From Poecilobothrus nobilitatus (taxonomy: Eukaryota; Arthropoda; Insecta; Diptera; Dolichopodidae): a stretch of 64,000 nt of DNA. The notes beneath the pieces are model-generated. The model saw nothing but the letters and a program-made list of their open reading frames with translations, searched no databases and had not been told where the DNA came from. The stretch is from NCBI GenBank assembly GCA_947095535.1, contig OX352773.1, positions 256,455,590-256,519,589 on the forward strand, written 5' to 3'. The position numbers and the translations under genes were made by a program. Position 1 is the first letter of the stretch, and each line of letters begins with the position of its first letter. Shown here one piece after another: positions 35,081 to 47,450 of this stretch.

Positions 35081-35712
35081 AATAGTTAAATATTAAAAAT
35101 TGTCAAAAAGGTTTTGTTATTGTGAAATTGTATCATAAAAATTGTTCAAAAAAGAAGGTTTTCTCCAAAGATCTTTTTTAAATAAATTTTTCATTTCCAA
35201 AAAGAAAAACTTTAATTTAAATATTTCAAATATTTTTGAACCTGTCTTTTGATAAAGTATTTATTACCTACCTGGAATTTATTTCTTATTGTTATGTATT
35301 AATGTATATAAATATGTCCAGGAAAGTTGACTATTGGTTATTAATGATTATAAACTGCAATTGTATACATAATACAAAAAAAAATTATTTTACTTTTATT
35401 TTTTAATGTTTTGTTAATTTATTATCAACCTTTCCAGGTCAGATATTTTAATTATGTTTACGAATTTTATTGGTTATTATTGTTTTTGAAAAGAATTAAG
35501 CCCACTTTCCAATCGACAATTTTTATTATTAGTTTGGGGATTCCCCAATTTTTAAATTTTGAGAGAAATTTTTAAATTCACAGATAAAGAATACGATTTT
35601 AAAAAAATGTTTATTTCTGCAATTTCTTAAAAATCGGTCTAATAATTAATTTAATCTTAAATTTATTCTTTTTTTTTAGAAATTAAATTTATTTTCATAA
35701 CTGAAATTAAAA

Positions 35713-36545
35713 TATTACTAGTATTCGCCCGCCCCTCGAAATTCGAGGTGTTTTAATTAGCAATTACAATACAATATATAAAGTATAGTTTCTTTATGAT
35801 TTTATTTAAAATGTAAAAATACAATTTTCAATAATTAAAGCCAATTTAAAATTTCTTTGTAAATGATATTTTTTGTAAAAACACGATTATTATTATCTTT
35901 TAGAAGTTGCCCTTGATTTATTGAGTATTGGAAACTCAATATATACCTATTATATATGTATATATTATAAGAAGCCTAAGATAGTAAATCATTGAGTAAA
36001 AGGGTTTTAAATGTCTATCAATACAGATTAAATATTATGATGATATTATGATATGTAAGAATTTATTTCGTTTAAAATATAAAAAAAAAGACAGAACTGA
36101 ATCGAACTTGCAAAATCAAAAAGCAACTATTAATAACCCCACACTCTACCACTGAACTAAACACTAAACTAAAATCGTAATGTTTATATTCAGTTATATT
36201 GTGAAATTCCTACTCCTACCATACAACCAATATTTTAAAATTTTTAATTGAAAAGAAAAATAAAACAAAAATTTAACGGAATCAAAGAGCGTCTTTTTTG
36301 AATATGTATAATATAGGTATACATTACACATACTATATGATACATATGTATATACTTTATATGGGATTTTTATAAAAATGGAAAATTATTAATGAAAATC
36401 AGAAAATTTTGGAAAAATATTAATCTTGTAAGATGGCTGTACTGAATATTTATCATTTAAAAAGAAAAAAATGAAAGTTGGTTGGTAAATCATTGAGTAA
36501 AAGGGTTTTAAATGTTTGTCATTTACAGATTAAATATTATGATTT
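35713..36545 (+). repeat. R3 repeat, left copy, inverted relative to 41880-42094
   Basis: Starts with TTCGCCCGCCCCTCGAAATT, a GC-rich word. The inner blocks are GGTAAATCATTGAGTAAAAG and ACAGATTAAATATTATGATG, present twice (36000 and 36490). The reverse copy ends at 42094. Confidence 0.65.
36098..36172 (-). other. tRNA-like relic
   Basis: The minus strand has TTTAGTTCAGTGGTAGAGTG (A-box-like) and, about 45 bases on, CAAGTTCGATTCAGTTC (B-box-like). Acceptor arms do not pair and there is no clean anticodon stem. It lies inside repeat R3, so it is probably a SINE head or tRNA pseudogene. Confidence 0.5.
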
Positions 36546-36850
36546 TATTTTCTTATCACAACAAAAAGTTAAAAGTTAAAAATCAATTTTTATATGCTTG
36601 TATATAAATAGTTGATTTGATTACAGCTAGTATAATTTTAGGAATTTCCAAGAATATAATTAAAATGTATATATATCATTTTAATACATTACATACATAT
36701 AATGTACTTATATATATATTTATGACATAAAAATAAATAAAAAAACTTGTTAAAACTTAAATTGACAAATGAAAATTAATAAAATATATTTTGTATTTTC
36801 TTTTAAAGAAAGGTTTATTAAGTTTGATTTATTTTCAATCAACAAATTAT

Positions 36851-38630
36851 GAAACAAAGTTTTTAATTATACTCAACATTTTGTTGGTTGGTTTTCCATC
36901 TTCTTTTGATAAAATTAGGTTAGGTAATGATTTTCGAATGATATAAACTCTTAAATTTAATTAGTTTCAATTTTAACTTTCGGTAGATTTTAACTTTCGG
37001 TAAATTCAGTAAACGGGAACAAAAAAATAAGACTTTTATCAAAATACTTTAAGAAGTTGCTAAATAACCATCAAGCGTAATAATTAAATTTTTAAATTAT
37101 TGAAGTAACTGTATTAACCTAACAGACTTTAATTAATATGGAGGATAAATTCAATAATTAAACTAAAAAAAAATTATAATAGTGTGTGAATAATGCTTAG
37201 TGAAGTTGTTCTCCTCGGAATTTAGCGGTCTAGTGTACCTGATGAATTTTGTCAATCTGAAATTAGGGTTAAAAATGAAAGAAAACAGAGTTAATCAAAA
37301 ATCAAAAAAAAAAAAAATATCAAAATTTGTTGTAATAGAATTAATAGATAAGCAAAAACTATATGTTCCAATTTTAGTGTTCCACTAAAAAAATTTAATA
37401 GATTGCATCAATGCTGAAATGGAATAGTATAGGTTGAAGTTGAAATATACTTATTAGAAAAAAAATTCCTGATAAATTTATAAGAACTAAAAATTACGTT
37501 GATTTATGTATACCATCTCAGCTAAACTCGTCGTGACATTAAATACAATAAAGAACCATATTTTTGATAAAAGTCTTAAAAAATTTTAAATGATCTAAAA
37601 AAAAAATGGGGAGTTACTAATATGTAGAAATTATTTAAAATAATCAATAGGTATAGGTCATATACATGACTTATACTTTTAACTTTTCGAACTTACAAAT
37701 TTCCAACCAAAAAAAGCATCGCTAGATAACAAGTTTAAGTTAAAGATACTCTACAAATTTCATGAGATGTAACTAAAGCTACGTCAAATGAAATGCTCTT
37801 CCACCTCTTCCTATATATATTGAGTGTATTTTAACTTTGTCTTTCAATTGTATAAAAGAGCTGAAGGAGAGGAGAGAGACCTTTGCTGAAGCACATAGAA
37901 TATAATATAATTAAAAAATTTCTAATATTATAACTGATTTCAACAATTTCTGAAAGGCTGGTCAAGTCAAAACCAGGTCAAAATATTTGTATACATTAAT
38001 GTACTGGATTCGGAATTTCCATTGCAAATTCATAGTTTCCGCTTTTTCGAGAGTATTTATATATGCATCTATAACATGTATATACGAAATTCTGAATTCG
38101 GAATTTTTTAGATTTTGGCATTGCAAAATTTTTCACCGTTTTCTAGCAAATATTGGTTTAGACAAGTTGATTTAAAAAAAATATTGTAAGATTTTAATCT
38201 ACATGAATGAGATAAATATTCAAAATTGTGACACCATAAATTACTGTTATGTGATGACGTCATCTTAAAAGCTCGTGTACGTTATTTGGAAGTTCTCCAA
38301 AATTAAAGCTATTTATCTAGGAATCAAAAAATTCAATGGCGAAATGTATACATTCTTCTAAATTAAAAAAATGATTAAATCTTCTTTTTGAAAGTTTCGG
38401 ATTCCTCAAGAGACTGACAAATATCACCAAAATATTAAAGTAATAATAAAACATTTAAATTATTATTTATAATTATTAGGTTAACTGTTTTAAGTTAAAT
38501 TATTTTAAAATAATAATTAAATTTTTTAATTATGAGTAAAATGTCTTTTAAACTTATTTGTAAATAATAAATGATATTTAACCTAAAGAATAAAATTTGT
38601 AAATAAATAAATAATTAATAAATTTAAAAA
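36851..38630. other. AT-rich spacer downstream of A2
   Basis: No gene identified. A GTATAAAAGAG TATA-like word sits at 37850 on the plus strand, without a convincing frame after it. A TGACGTCA palindrome is at 38254. A minus-strand AATAAA at 38635-38640 may serve A2. Confidence 0.45.
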
Positions 38631-38671
38631 ATAATTTATTTTGTGACTTGATTTAAAAATTTTGATCATAT

Positions 38672-39811
38672 TCAGCTCCAAACAATACTTTCAATCCAAT
38701 CAACAAATGGAAAAACTCTTGTATAAATTCCTGGTACACCTTTATTACCACAACCAGACGGACCAAATGATGTAATACCAACAATGTCCCACATACAATA
38801 TTCAGGTCCATTAAGCACCTGTAATGGACCACCGGAATCACCTTTACATGAATCCTTATTATCTGTTTTTGAACCAACACATACTTGTGTTGAATATGAA
38901 ACTCGAAAAACTCGATTAAATCTATCTTTCACACTGTTATATTTGTTTTGACATTCATTTTGTGTAAATTTTTGAATTGTTACTTTTTGTAAATGATCTG
39001 CTCCATAAATATCATATGAATCAGTATGACCCCAACCAATAGCTATTGCATTTCCACCAGTCCATTCATGTTCAGATGGTAAACATGCTGGACGTTTGTA
39101 TTCGTCAAATGTAACATCACGCGCCATTTTTATTAAAGCAATGTCATTAGTTTTTCCATTTGAATTATAATCAGGATGTATGAAAATTTGTTGAACAGCT
39201 ATGTTTTCAGGGCTGGCGTCGTCTTCATCAGAATTAATATTTAAGTCTCCAAGTCTTACTATATCTGGATTGGACTGTTTCATGCAATGAGCAGCTGTTA
39301 AAATAAACCTTTCACTTATTAATGAGCCTCCACATTGATATTGAATTTCTGTTGGTTTCTTCCAACCCAGTGCCGCCATATGAGGAAATTCTTTTGGTTT
39401 TGCATCTACTCCACCACTTATTAATTCGATCGTTTTAAAACCGCATTTATCAATTTTTATTTCTTTTCCTTTACTAGTAGGTACTAATGGTAATGTGTAC
39501 GAAATAGTATAAACATACTTTTGATATTCATTACATTCTATAAAAAAATTACAATAATCTTAATTGTTTTTTAAAAAATAATATTTAGTTTAACAAAATA
39601 CTTCTTTGGTGTAAACGTTGGGGTCCTTGTGATGGATTTATTGGTGGAGGTGTGTATGGTAATGGACAACATACAATAATTAAATGTTTTGATCCGGGAC
39701 ATCGTGTAAAATCCGTTTGTCCTTTTTGTAGATCACGATATACACTGGGACAACTAGTAACAGTTTTACACTCTCCAGGAGCATTCGTTTTTTGTACAGT
39801 ACATGATGAAG
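38672..39811 (-). CDS. CLIP-domain serine protease A2, body exons
   Basis: Secreted trypsin-type CLIP protease. CLIP exon 39811-39602 (210 bp) has SCTV, GEC, TSC, TRC and VCC, followed by a Pro-rich linker (PYTPPPINPSQGP). A 64-bp intron follows. Catalytic exon 39537-38672 ends in TGA. Triad: LTAAHC, NDIALIKM, CKGDSGGP, with the specificity Asp in DSCKGDS. The activation junction is TIEL then ISGG, P1 Leu. The acceptor TTTACAG at 39812 is phase 1. With leader L2 the CDS is 1161 nt (386 aa). It stands 375 bp downstream of B2 with no leader between them. Closest to D and C among its neighbours by CLIP linker and exon length. Substrate unknown. Confidence 0.88.
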
Positions 39812-40186
39812 CTGTAAAGAAAAACAAATTTAAAGAAAATTACGAGTATTAAAATGTTGAACTTAAAAAAACAATTTTCATATAATCAAGTGAAAATCAT
39901 TTTGTTTTTCATTTTAGCTGGTTATTAATATATTAGTCCATTAACCTTTAATATTGTTAATTGTAGATAAAAAACTAAATTATTTACGTCTAATGCATAA
40001 TCAACGACTACACTTTTTTAAGTTTTTTTTCAAAAATTCAATGGTTTATAATTCAACAATATTATTTAATATAAAAATAAAATACAAATCATATATTTAT
40101 TTTACCTATTTATTTTCAAACAAATTCTTATATAATACATTTTATATTATTTATTAACAAACAATTCTTTTTGAAATTAATAACTT

Positions 40187-41396
40187 CTAATTCCAAATAG
40201 TTCTTTCAATCCAATCAATATATGGGTATATTCTTGTATAAACACCGGGAACGCCTGGTGTTCCACACATTATTCCGAATGATGTTATACCAACTATTTC
40301 ATACATACAGTATTCAGAAGAATGAAATATTTGTATTGGACCACCAGAATCCCCTTGACATGTATCTTTCTTTTCATCTTTTGATCCTGCACATATTTGA
40401 GTGCTATATTGTATACCATTCTTCAAGCGACGGTTTTTTTGTGCAGCATAAATATCATTACAATCTGATTCTCTAAATTTACTCAAAGTAACTTTTTGTA
40501 AGTGATCTGAACTTGTTCCAGCCCATTCAGTTTTACCCCAACCAGTTGCTATAACAGATGACGTTGAACTATCAAATTCCGTTGGTAAACATGCAGGTCT
40601 TTTATATGAATTTATTTTTACATCACGATCTAATTTTAACAATGCAATATCGTGATACTTTGAAGAGCGCCTAAAATCGGGATGTGAAATTACATCCGTA
40701 ACATTGAAATCTTCGGCATCATCGTCATCTAAATTGCTGTTTATGTCTAAATCTCCCAAACGAACAAATTTTGGTCTTCCTCTAGAACAACAATATGAAT
40801 CGTTATTTTAAATCAAAAATATACTATATTAAAACTTACAATTGTGAAACAAGGCAATGAGCTGCTGTTAGTATATACCTTTCACTTATTAATGTGCCAC
40901 CACAGGCCCATTTCACTTCATCTTCGACATTGAATCCAATTAAGGCCATGTGTGGAAATTCACGTGGAGTAGCTAAAACACCACCAACAATAAGTGGAAC
41001 ATTTTTAAAACCGCATTTATCTATTTTAATTGTTTTAATTGGTGCATTAGGTAGTAATGATATGGCATTACTTGTTTCAAATACTGCTTGAGCATATTCC
41101 TGACACTCTAAAAAATTGTATATTATAAAAGTTTCAATTCTTTTCTAATTTTCTCTTACTGATTTCAGATATTTTCGTTGGTTTAGACGTCACTGAATTT
41201 TTAATTACCGCAGGGGAAATTGTTGTTGTAGATGCAATACTTAAAGTTTCTGAACAACATACGTAAACAATCCTATCTTTCACTTGACATAAAGTATAAT
41301 CCCTTTTCCCAGCTTTTATATCTTGCAAAACTGGATTGCAATCTCTTATGGATTTACAAGTACCAGGTGTGTTGTTTTTTGTTACAGTACACGATT
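40187..41396 (-). CDS. CLIP-domain serine protease B2, body exons
   Basis: Paralogue of B1 with the same three body exons of exactly the same length: 41396-41160 (237 bp), 41107-40840 (268 bp) and 40781-40187 (595 bp). CLIP cysteines are SCTV, GTC, RDC, TLC and YVCC. Activation site is NVPL then IVGG. Triad is LTAAHC, HDIALLKL, CQGDSGGP, with DTCQGDS predicting cleavage after Lys/Arg. Introns are 52 and 58 bp. With leader L2 (46800-46884) the CDS is 1185 nt (394 aa) and in frame. Equal exon lengths show that the B-A pair was duplicated as a unit. Extracellular, zymogen; pathway unknown. Confidence 0.9.
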
Positions 41397-41399
41397 CTG

Positions 41400-41879
41400 A
41401 AAATAAGTTCAATTAAATCTTGAGTGTGCATTGTTTTTATAAAATTGTATTAAACAAATTATTTCAATCATTTATAATATAAAAAAAATTGAGTTATATT
41501 ATAACACTCATGTATAACTTATTTTCGTAATGCAAGAACTTTTTACTAACATTTCACATAAAACGCTATTAACAAAAATTAATGACTTTTCAAAAATTTT
41601 AGCTGTAAAACATACTGGAGAATAATATCAAAATACCTTATAAACTCATGCTAATTACATATTATGTAAAAGAAACTGTAACAAATGAAATACGTTGAAC
41701 CATCATTGCCTTTTTATTATTTTTCTGGCAAGGCTTCACAGTCACAAACTAGTTTTCTATAAATCACTTATTTATTAAATAGTCGTTAAACCGATTGAAG
41801 ACACAAAAGAATAGCATATATACATATATACATACACAGATTATATTTTACTATTGAGAATTTTTTCAAATTCACCATA
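41400..41879. other. L2 intron, proximal part
   Basis: AT-rich intron sequence with no recognised element. Confidence 0.5.
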
Positions 41880-42094
41880 AAAATCTTTAAAAAACTATAC
41901 ATCATAATATTTAATCTGTAAATGATAGATATTTAAAACTCTTTTACTCAATTATTTACCAACCGACTCTAATTTTTTTTTGTTTTAAATGATAAATATT
42001 CAGTATAGCCATCTTACAATATCAATATTTTTTCCAAAATTGAAAGTGCTAATTAAAACTCCTCGAATTTCGAGGGGCGGGCGAATACTAGTGT
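41880..42094 (-). repeat. R3 repeat, right copy (inverted)
   Basis: Ends with CCTCGAATTTCGAGGGGCGG and GCGAATACTAGT, the inverse of 35713-35745. It contains the inverse of the ATTGAGTAAAAG and ACAGATTAAATATTATGATG blocks. Confidence 0.65.
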
Positions 42095-42479
42095 GTTTTT
42101 AATGAAAATTTAAATTGTAATTTTACAAAATTAAATTTTACGATTTAAATTCGAATTAAACGTTTTGAATGAACTTTTTGTCCAAATTTTTCTCCAAAGC
42201 TAACCATAATTTATTGAATAGTCTTATTTGTATTAAATGGGCAAAGATATTTTGATGGTTTACGAAACAAAATATTATTTTCAAAATAATGTAATAAATA
42301 TAAAGTTAAAATACTTAACAAATTAGTACCTACAAAATAAAATGCATTTGCCTTAATAGGAAAACAAAAATAGTTTCATTTTACATAGCATTCCCCAAAT
42401 TGCTGCAAATTTTACTTAAATAAAAATTTTAATACTTTTAATCTAAACGGTAATTATTTTCGTAATAATATAGTTGTAT

Positions 42480-43120
42480 TAAAATTGAAAGTGTTGAATC
42501 TTTTATATATTTAGGTCTAATTTTTGACTCTAAACTGTCTTGAGGTAAACACTCTGTACACCTGAAAAAATATTTCAATAAGGTAATAATGCAACTTTAC
42601 TATGTTAGCGAATATAGCGCATGTAAAATCACTGCAAAGGTGTTAGGTATTTTTCAGCCCATATTGCAGTATCGTATAGTATATTACCATATACCATATA
42701 TACTGGATCTAGAGAGCGGGGGAGAGGGTGTTTATTTTAATAAGATATACCCTTCTTTAACTTCACAAAAGCACGTAATTCGTATTATCTGCAACAAAAA
42801 ATACGTGTGCATCTTATCTTCCGTTATTTACTAGTTTAAAAATACTTCCGATTAGAAATCTATTTCTTTTTAAAGCCTTAAAAGTATTTTTCCAATAATC
42901 TGAGTTTTTAAATATAAGATATACTAACTCATACAATCTTAGAGTTAACAATAAAAATGTACATAATCTACCTAGATTTCTAAAATGCACACTTAATATA
43001 ATCACACCGAGAGTTTACCCAGTGAACTTAGACTAATTAGAACTTTTTCTCAATTTTCATCAAAAGTTAAAGCCTTTTTCAAAAGTTAAACATTGCTATC
43101 ATTTAACTATGAATATGTAG
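42480..43120 (+). pseudogene. Non-LTR retrotransposon RT C-terminal remnant (CR1/L2-like)
   Basis: Reads ESFIYLGLIFDSKLS, a stop, LKKYFNKVIMQLYYVSEY, then SQKHVIRIICNKKYV, and after frame changes SLKILPIRNLFLFKALKVFF, NLRVNNKNVHNLPRF and a VYPVNL end. This order is the thumb and C-terminal end of LINE RTs (YLG..D..L, QK.viRiI, lPi..lf..k..iF). Several stops. It lies in the L2 intron. Confidence 0.65.
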
Positions 43121-44159
43121 AAAATCTGTAGAATGTAATAAAGTGAGTTATTAAATAGTTATTCTATAATCTTATTTTTTTCTTATATTTTTTTCTGATC
43201 TTATATTTTTTTCTTTTTGTTTTTGCTGCAGTTAAGAAGCTGTACAATTCTAGTTTTCATAAGTTAACTTTTTTATTTATTTTTTTATTATTCGAGTGTT
43301 TCTAAGACTTTATTTTTATTTGTTATTTGAAATTTTTATTTTAATTTTAATTTTGAATTATGTTTAGTTTTGAATTTAATTAAATTCAGTTTTAAAATTT
43401 TGAATTTTAGTTTTGATTTATTTTTTATTTGAATTCTAGTTGTTATTAACCCCACAATATTGAATTTTATATAAATAAATTAGTTCAGGATCATTCGATA
43501 CTTGCCATTTGGGTAATCGAATACCATTCTATTTTCTCTTTTAATTAAATACCGTAAATCGTAATCGTAATTTTAAGTATTTTTATTAATTTTTTGTATA
43601 TGTTTTTAAAAAAAAATAATGAATGAATAAAAAACAAAAAAAAAAAGTAATTAAGATCTATGTTTTTATTTAATTTAATATACAAAAATATTCAAAAATT
43701 GATGATTTATGAAAAGTTCGGGGATCATAATATCTCAAAAAAAAAAAAGTCAAAAAATTCAAAAAGAAAAAATTCTACAAAACAAATTTCATAAGGTTCT
43801 ACTAGAATATTAAAATTATTCTACAAAATTGAAAACCCTACTTTTGTGTTGAAATATACTCAAATTGAGAAAGAGCCAAAAAATAATTTACTGTGTGCAC
43901 CAATCATAAAATCAGAATTTAAATAGTTAGCGCGGTTGGCAGTTACTATATAATTTTGTTGGCAGTTACTATATAATTAGGATAGATTTTATAGGTGGTT
44001 ACAAAATCAGGGTATTCCCCTTTTCGAGAATATTTTTATAAATGTTCATGCAAGATTTTAATTTAGGAGGGATTTTAGAGTTGGATACAAAACTAGCGTT
44101 TCAATAATTTATTAAATAGGGGTTTGGGTATCATGGTCAAATATTTCACTATAATTGTT
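43121..44159. other. L2 intron, AT-rich
   Basis: Low complexity, including runs of TTTTGATT/TTTTAATT. A short direct repeat GGCAGTTACTATATAATT occurs at 43938 and 43961. No gene. Confidence 0.5.
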
Positions 44160-44900
44160 ATATGCAAAAAAAAAATTGTCAAAAAAGTATTGTTATTGTG
44201 AAACCGCATCACAAAAGTTGTTTTATAAAAGGACATTTTATCAAAGGGCATTTCTTAGAAAAGTACATATTTTATTCAAAGAAAAATTATGAAAAATAAC
44301 ATTTTGGAAAATTATATATTTTGATTTTATATTGTTTAATATACCAATGTTGATGGTTAAAGGTCGATAGTTTATAATTATGTATTTTAAGTTCATTAAA
44401 AAGATTTTCTGCTAAAAATATTTTTATTTAATAGCAAACAAAATTATTTTATCGTAATAGCAATTAGCAGGATTATACTTTTAAAAATATTAAAACATCA
44501 TTGTTTTTGTTGTTCATCATTGTTGTGCGCAAATTTTTAAAAATGAGTTTATTAATAATTTAATCTTAAATTAATTTTTTTTTTTTAATAATTAAATCTA
44601 TTTTAACAACTCAATAGATTAAAACATTATTTTATTTTCTTATCACAACAAAAAGTTAAAAGCTACAAATCAATTTTTTATATACTTTTATATAAATACA
44701 TATGTACTTAGTTGTTTTATATTGATTTCATATACATATAATATAGAAATATATATATATATATTTATTGTTTGTATGCCATAAAAATAAATTAAACCCT
44801 ATTTAAATCTTAAATTAAATAAAAAACATTGATAAAATTTATTTTTGTATTTTTTTTAATAATGGCAGATTTTGTCTATATATGTACTATTTAAGTGCAA
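44160..44900 (+). repeat. Segment duplicated at 35090-36850
   Basis: Shorter, uninterrupted counterpart: TTGTTATTGTGAAAC at about 44180, TAATTTAATCTTAAATTAAT near 44555, and TTTTCTTATCACAACAAAAA near 44636. Confidence 0.55.
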
Positions 44901-44961
44901 TTTTTTTTGTAATGCATTTCCCTGCCACATAAATGTAACAAGGTAATTTTCTTTTCTTTTC

Positions 44962-45085
44962 AGGCGTGGCTGTATATGTCGTAAGGGGAAATTACTCTTA
45001 CGACGTGTGTGGGATTCGAACCCAAACTCCCTCGGTGTTTATAGCGTATTTTATACGCTCTTACCCACTAAGTCACCGAGGCCCC
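44962..45085 (-). mobile_element. tRNA-derived SINE, copy 1
   Basis: Minus strand begins GGGGCCTCGGTGACTTAGTG, an A-box in TTAGTGGGTAAGAG. The B-box is GGGTTCGAATCCC. It continues with GTCGTAAG and CCTTACGACATATACAGCC, shared with the copy at 63771-63905. An internal CGTATAAAATACG palindrome is inserted where an anticodon arm would be, so it is not a working tRNA gene. Confidence 0.8.
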
Positions 45086-45169
45086 TTTTTAAGTGTAATT
45101 TATTTTCAATCCAAATATTATAAAAAAAATTTTAATTAATAACTACTCAAACTTTTGTTAATTTTCCAA

Positions 45170-45236
45170 TTGGTTAATTAAGTTGCCGGTCTTTCAATTG
45201 AATGGTGTTGGGTTCAAACCGCAGTCAGATCATGAA
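45170..45236 (+). other. tRNA-like relic
   Basis: TTGGTTAATTAAGTTGCCGG followed by TTGGGTTCAAACCGCAGTCA gives weak A- and B-box matches. Similar relics lie at 51978-52048, 57665-57745 and 8045-8108. Probably a decayed SINE family. Confidence 0.4.
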
Positions 45237-45239
45237 AAA

Positions 45240-46790
45240 AGAAATCTGTTTCGTAAATTATATTTTGAATGTGGTTAACACTTCTAAATTTCAAAAAAGA
45301 GTTAACACTTTTTTTTTTAAATTTAAAACTTTGTTGAATGAATAAAAAATGTCGTATAAAAAATTTTACAAAAAGAACATGTCACCATTTTATTTCAATT
45401 GTCCCTTATACATAGTTATAACGTAAGTAACATTTTAAATGCACTTAATTCTAAGTGTCATATAAAAATGCATATTTGTTTTTAGGACTCTTTAAAAAAA
45501 AATCATATCTTATAATCAAAAGTACTCTAGTACGAGAAATTATAAATATATATATATATAATTTCTGCTAGTACTTTATTATAATAGTAGAACAACTGTT
45601 TTATATAAATCCATCAATTGCTTAGCTATAACTGAATTTTTAAAACGTCAAATGATCTCCGTATCTGTTTCCGATCTCTGAATCTATATTAAACGCTTAA
45701 AGAAAGAAACTTGAAATTTTATATAGGTGCTGTTTTATACACGTATTCTTTTTCATTTTATTCAAAAAATTTTTTAACAACTTCAAAAGTATTACTTATT
45801 TATATATACATAAATAAATTTTTGTTTAAGCATTATGATTGTTACTATATATATATAATAAAGGACTATTTTCTTTAATGTTCTGTGTGTGTGTTGTTAA
45901 GCGACAATTTTTTTTGTATGTTAAGTTTTAGATATGTACACATATGCCAATGAAAGTTAATTTTAATAAATTTAATGATTTAATTGTATAATTATACAAT
46001 TTTAATTCATACATACATATATAGTTATTTAAATAATAAAAAAAAATATTTATTATTATGACTTTATTTATTATACTGACTTTTACTATTATGACTTTAT
46101 TTATTATACTGACTTTAAAAATTAAAAATTAATTTTATCTTTATTGTCTAAACCAAGTTTAAAATTATTTAAGAACAAGATTATAATATGTATATAAAAA
46201 ATTTTTTCATATATCTATTCATATTATTTATTTAATATTCTCATATAATATACAAAAATTCTCATATGATACAATAGGCTTCATATTATAACATATATGT
46301 ATCATACCTGATCATATAAGCATTACATACCAATACAGTATTGTTTTAGCTGTAATTAATCAATTAATTAGAAAAAAATTAAATATTTTTTTATAAATTA
46401 TACATAATTAATTTTTTTTTTAACAATATTTATTTTTAAAGTTTTAATAATTTCAGATATAACAGTTTTTTTTTTTTTGCAATAAATTAATATAAATATA
46501 ACATAACATTTTGTAATGTACAAATAAGAGAATGAAAAACAAAAAACCAAATAATTTCTTCATATAATCAAAAAACGAAATTAATGTATACGTAGCTGTA
46601 TATAATAAATATAGTGATTTTTTGATGTAATAAAATGTTTTTTGAAATATTTAAAATAAAAAATTAAAATCAAAAAGCAATGAAATAAAAATAACATAAA
46701 TGTACCTATATTTAAATAATTTACTATAGATACATATATTTGCATATTTAATTTAATTTTTATTATTATACCTATTGCATAATATTATTA
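45240..46790. other. L2 intron, AT-rich distal part
   Basis: Only simple A/T runs and a direct repeat of ATTATGACTTTATTTATTAT near 46055 and 46088. No gene. Confidence 0.5.
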
Positions 46791-46799
46791 AAGAAATAC

Positions 46800-46884
46800 C
46801 TTGACCATTGCAATTTGATGCTCCATCAAGAACAAATATTAAAAATATAATATATAATTTATTAATTATTATTTCTTTTTTCAT
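46800..46884 (-). CDS. Leader exon L2 (signal peptide) of protease unit 2
   Basis: An ATG at 46884 opens 28 codons plus one base. MKKEIIINK is followed by the hydrophobic LYIIFLIFVL and ends GASNCNGQ at the donor CAAGGTAT. The ending NCNGQ is the same as in L1. Phase 1 fits B2 (394 aa) and A2 (386 aa). First introns are 5.4 kb to B2 and about 7.0 kb to A2. No alternative leader between B2 and A2 was found by eye. Confidence 0.8.
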
Positions 46885-47059
46885 ATTTTAGTTTTTTTGT
46901 TTAATAATTTTAAATTAAACAAAAAAAAAAAAAAATAATAATTTTAATTTAAAAAAAAAAAAAAAAAATGGCACTTATTTGTATTCAAAACTGGTTTCTG
47001 TGACTTGAAATTAATTAATTAAATTTTTTTTTATTTTATTTTATTTTTTTTTTTTTATA

Positions 47060-47450
47060 GATAAGTATATATAGTTAACCGCGGTATTATAAGACTTGTT
47101 ATATGATTTAAAGTCTGTATTAAACTAATAAAATAATAATAATATATTGTATAAAAGATTTAAATTTATTTTTTTTTGTTAACTCTCTTTATGTAAATCC
47201 GGTTCTACTCAAACATCTCTTTTTAATTCTTCTCTTTTTCTTTCTTGTAAATATGTTTAAGTCTCTCTTGAAAAACAATAGTTTATTGATAACTTGATAA
47301 GAAAAGTAAACAAAAAACTGGTCTTGTTAGTTATTCTAATTTGAAAAGGTCATTATCACTGGACACTGACTCGATATATATATATATATAAATTCTGAAA
47401 AGTGTTTTATGAATTTCTTTGGTATTTATATATATATATATGAAAGATGA
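47060..47450. promoter_or_regulatory. Upstream region of L2
   Basis: Putative promoter flank with CAAACATCTCTTTTTAATTC (47210) and pyrimidine-rich runs that match a word upstream of L1. TATATA tracts follow. No defined start site. Confidence 0.25.

Larger units (their letters stand above)
35090..36850 (+). repeat. Segment duplicated at about 44160-44900
   Basis: Shares in the same order TTGTTATTGTGAAA near 35117, a TAATTTAATCTTAAAT block near 35645, and TTTTCTTATCACAACAAAAA near 36548, with the 44.2-44.9 kb region. It is interrupted here by the 35716-36545 repeat. A segmental duplication that accompanied expansion of the protease cluster is the simplest reading. Confidence 0.55.

Noticed and set aside
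37200..37390. 62-codon plus-strand frame with a Lys-rich run
   Set aside because: No motif, non-ATG start and composition of A/T spacer.
37845..38180. Plus-strand TATA box (GTATAAAAGAG) with a 62-codon frame at 37987
   Set aside because: The frame starts with TTG, has no recognisable motif and no splice context; too weak to call a gene.
44962..45085. A functional tRNA gene (B-box GGGTTCGAATCCC)
   Set aside because: The middle is too long and palindromic, acceptor arms do not pair, and the sequence is shared with a second copy; it is a SINE.
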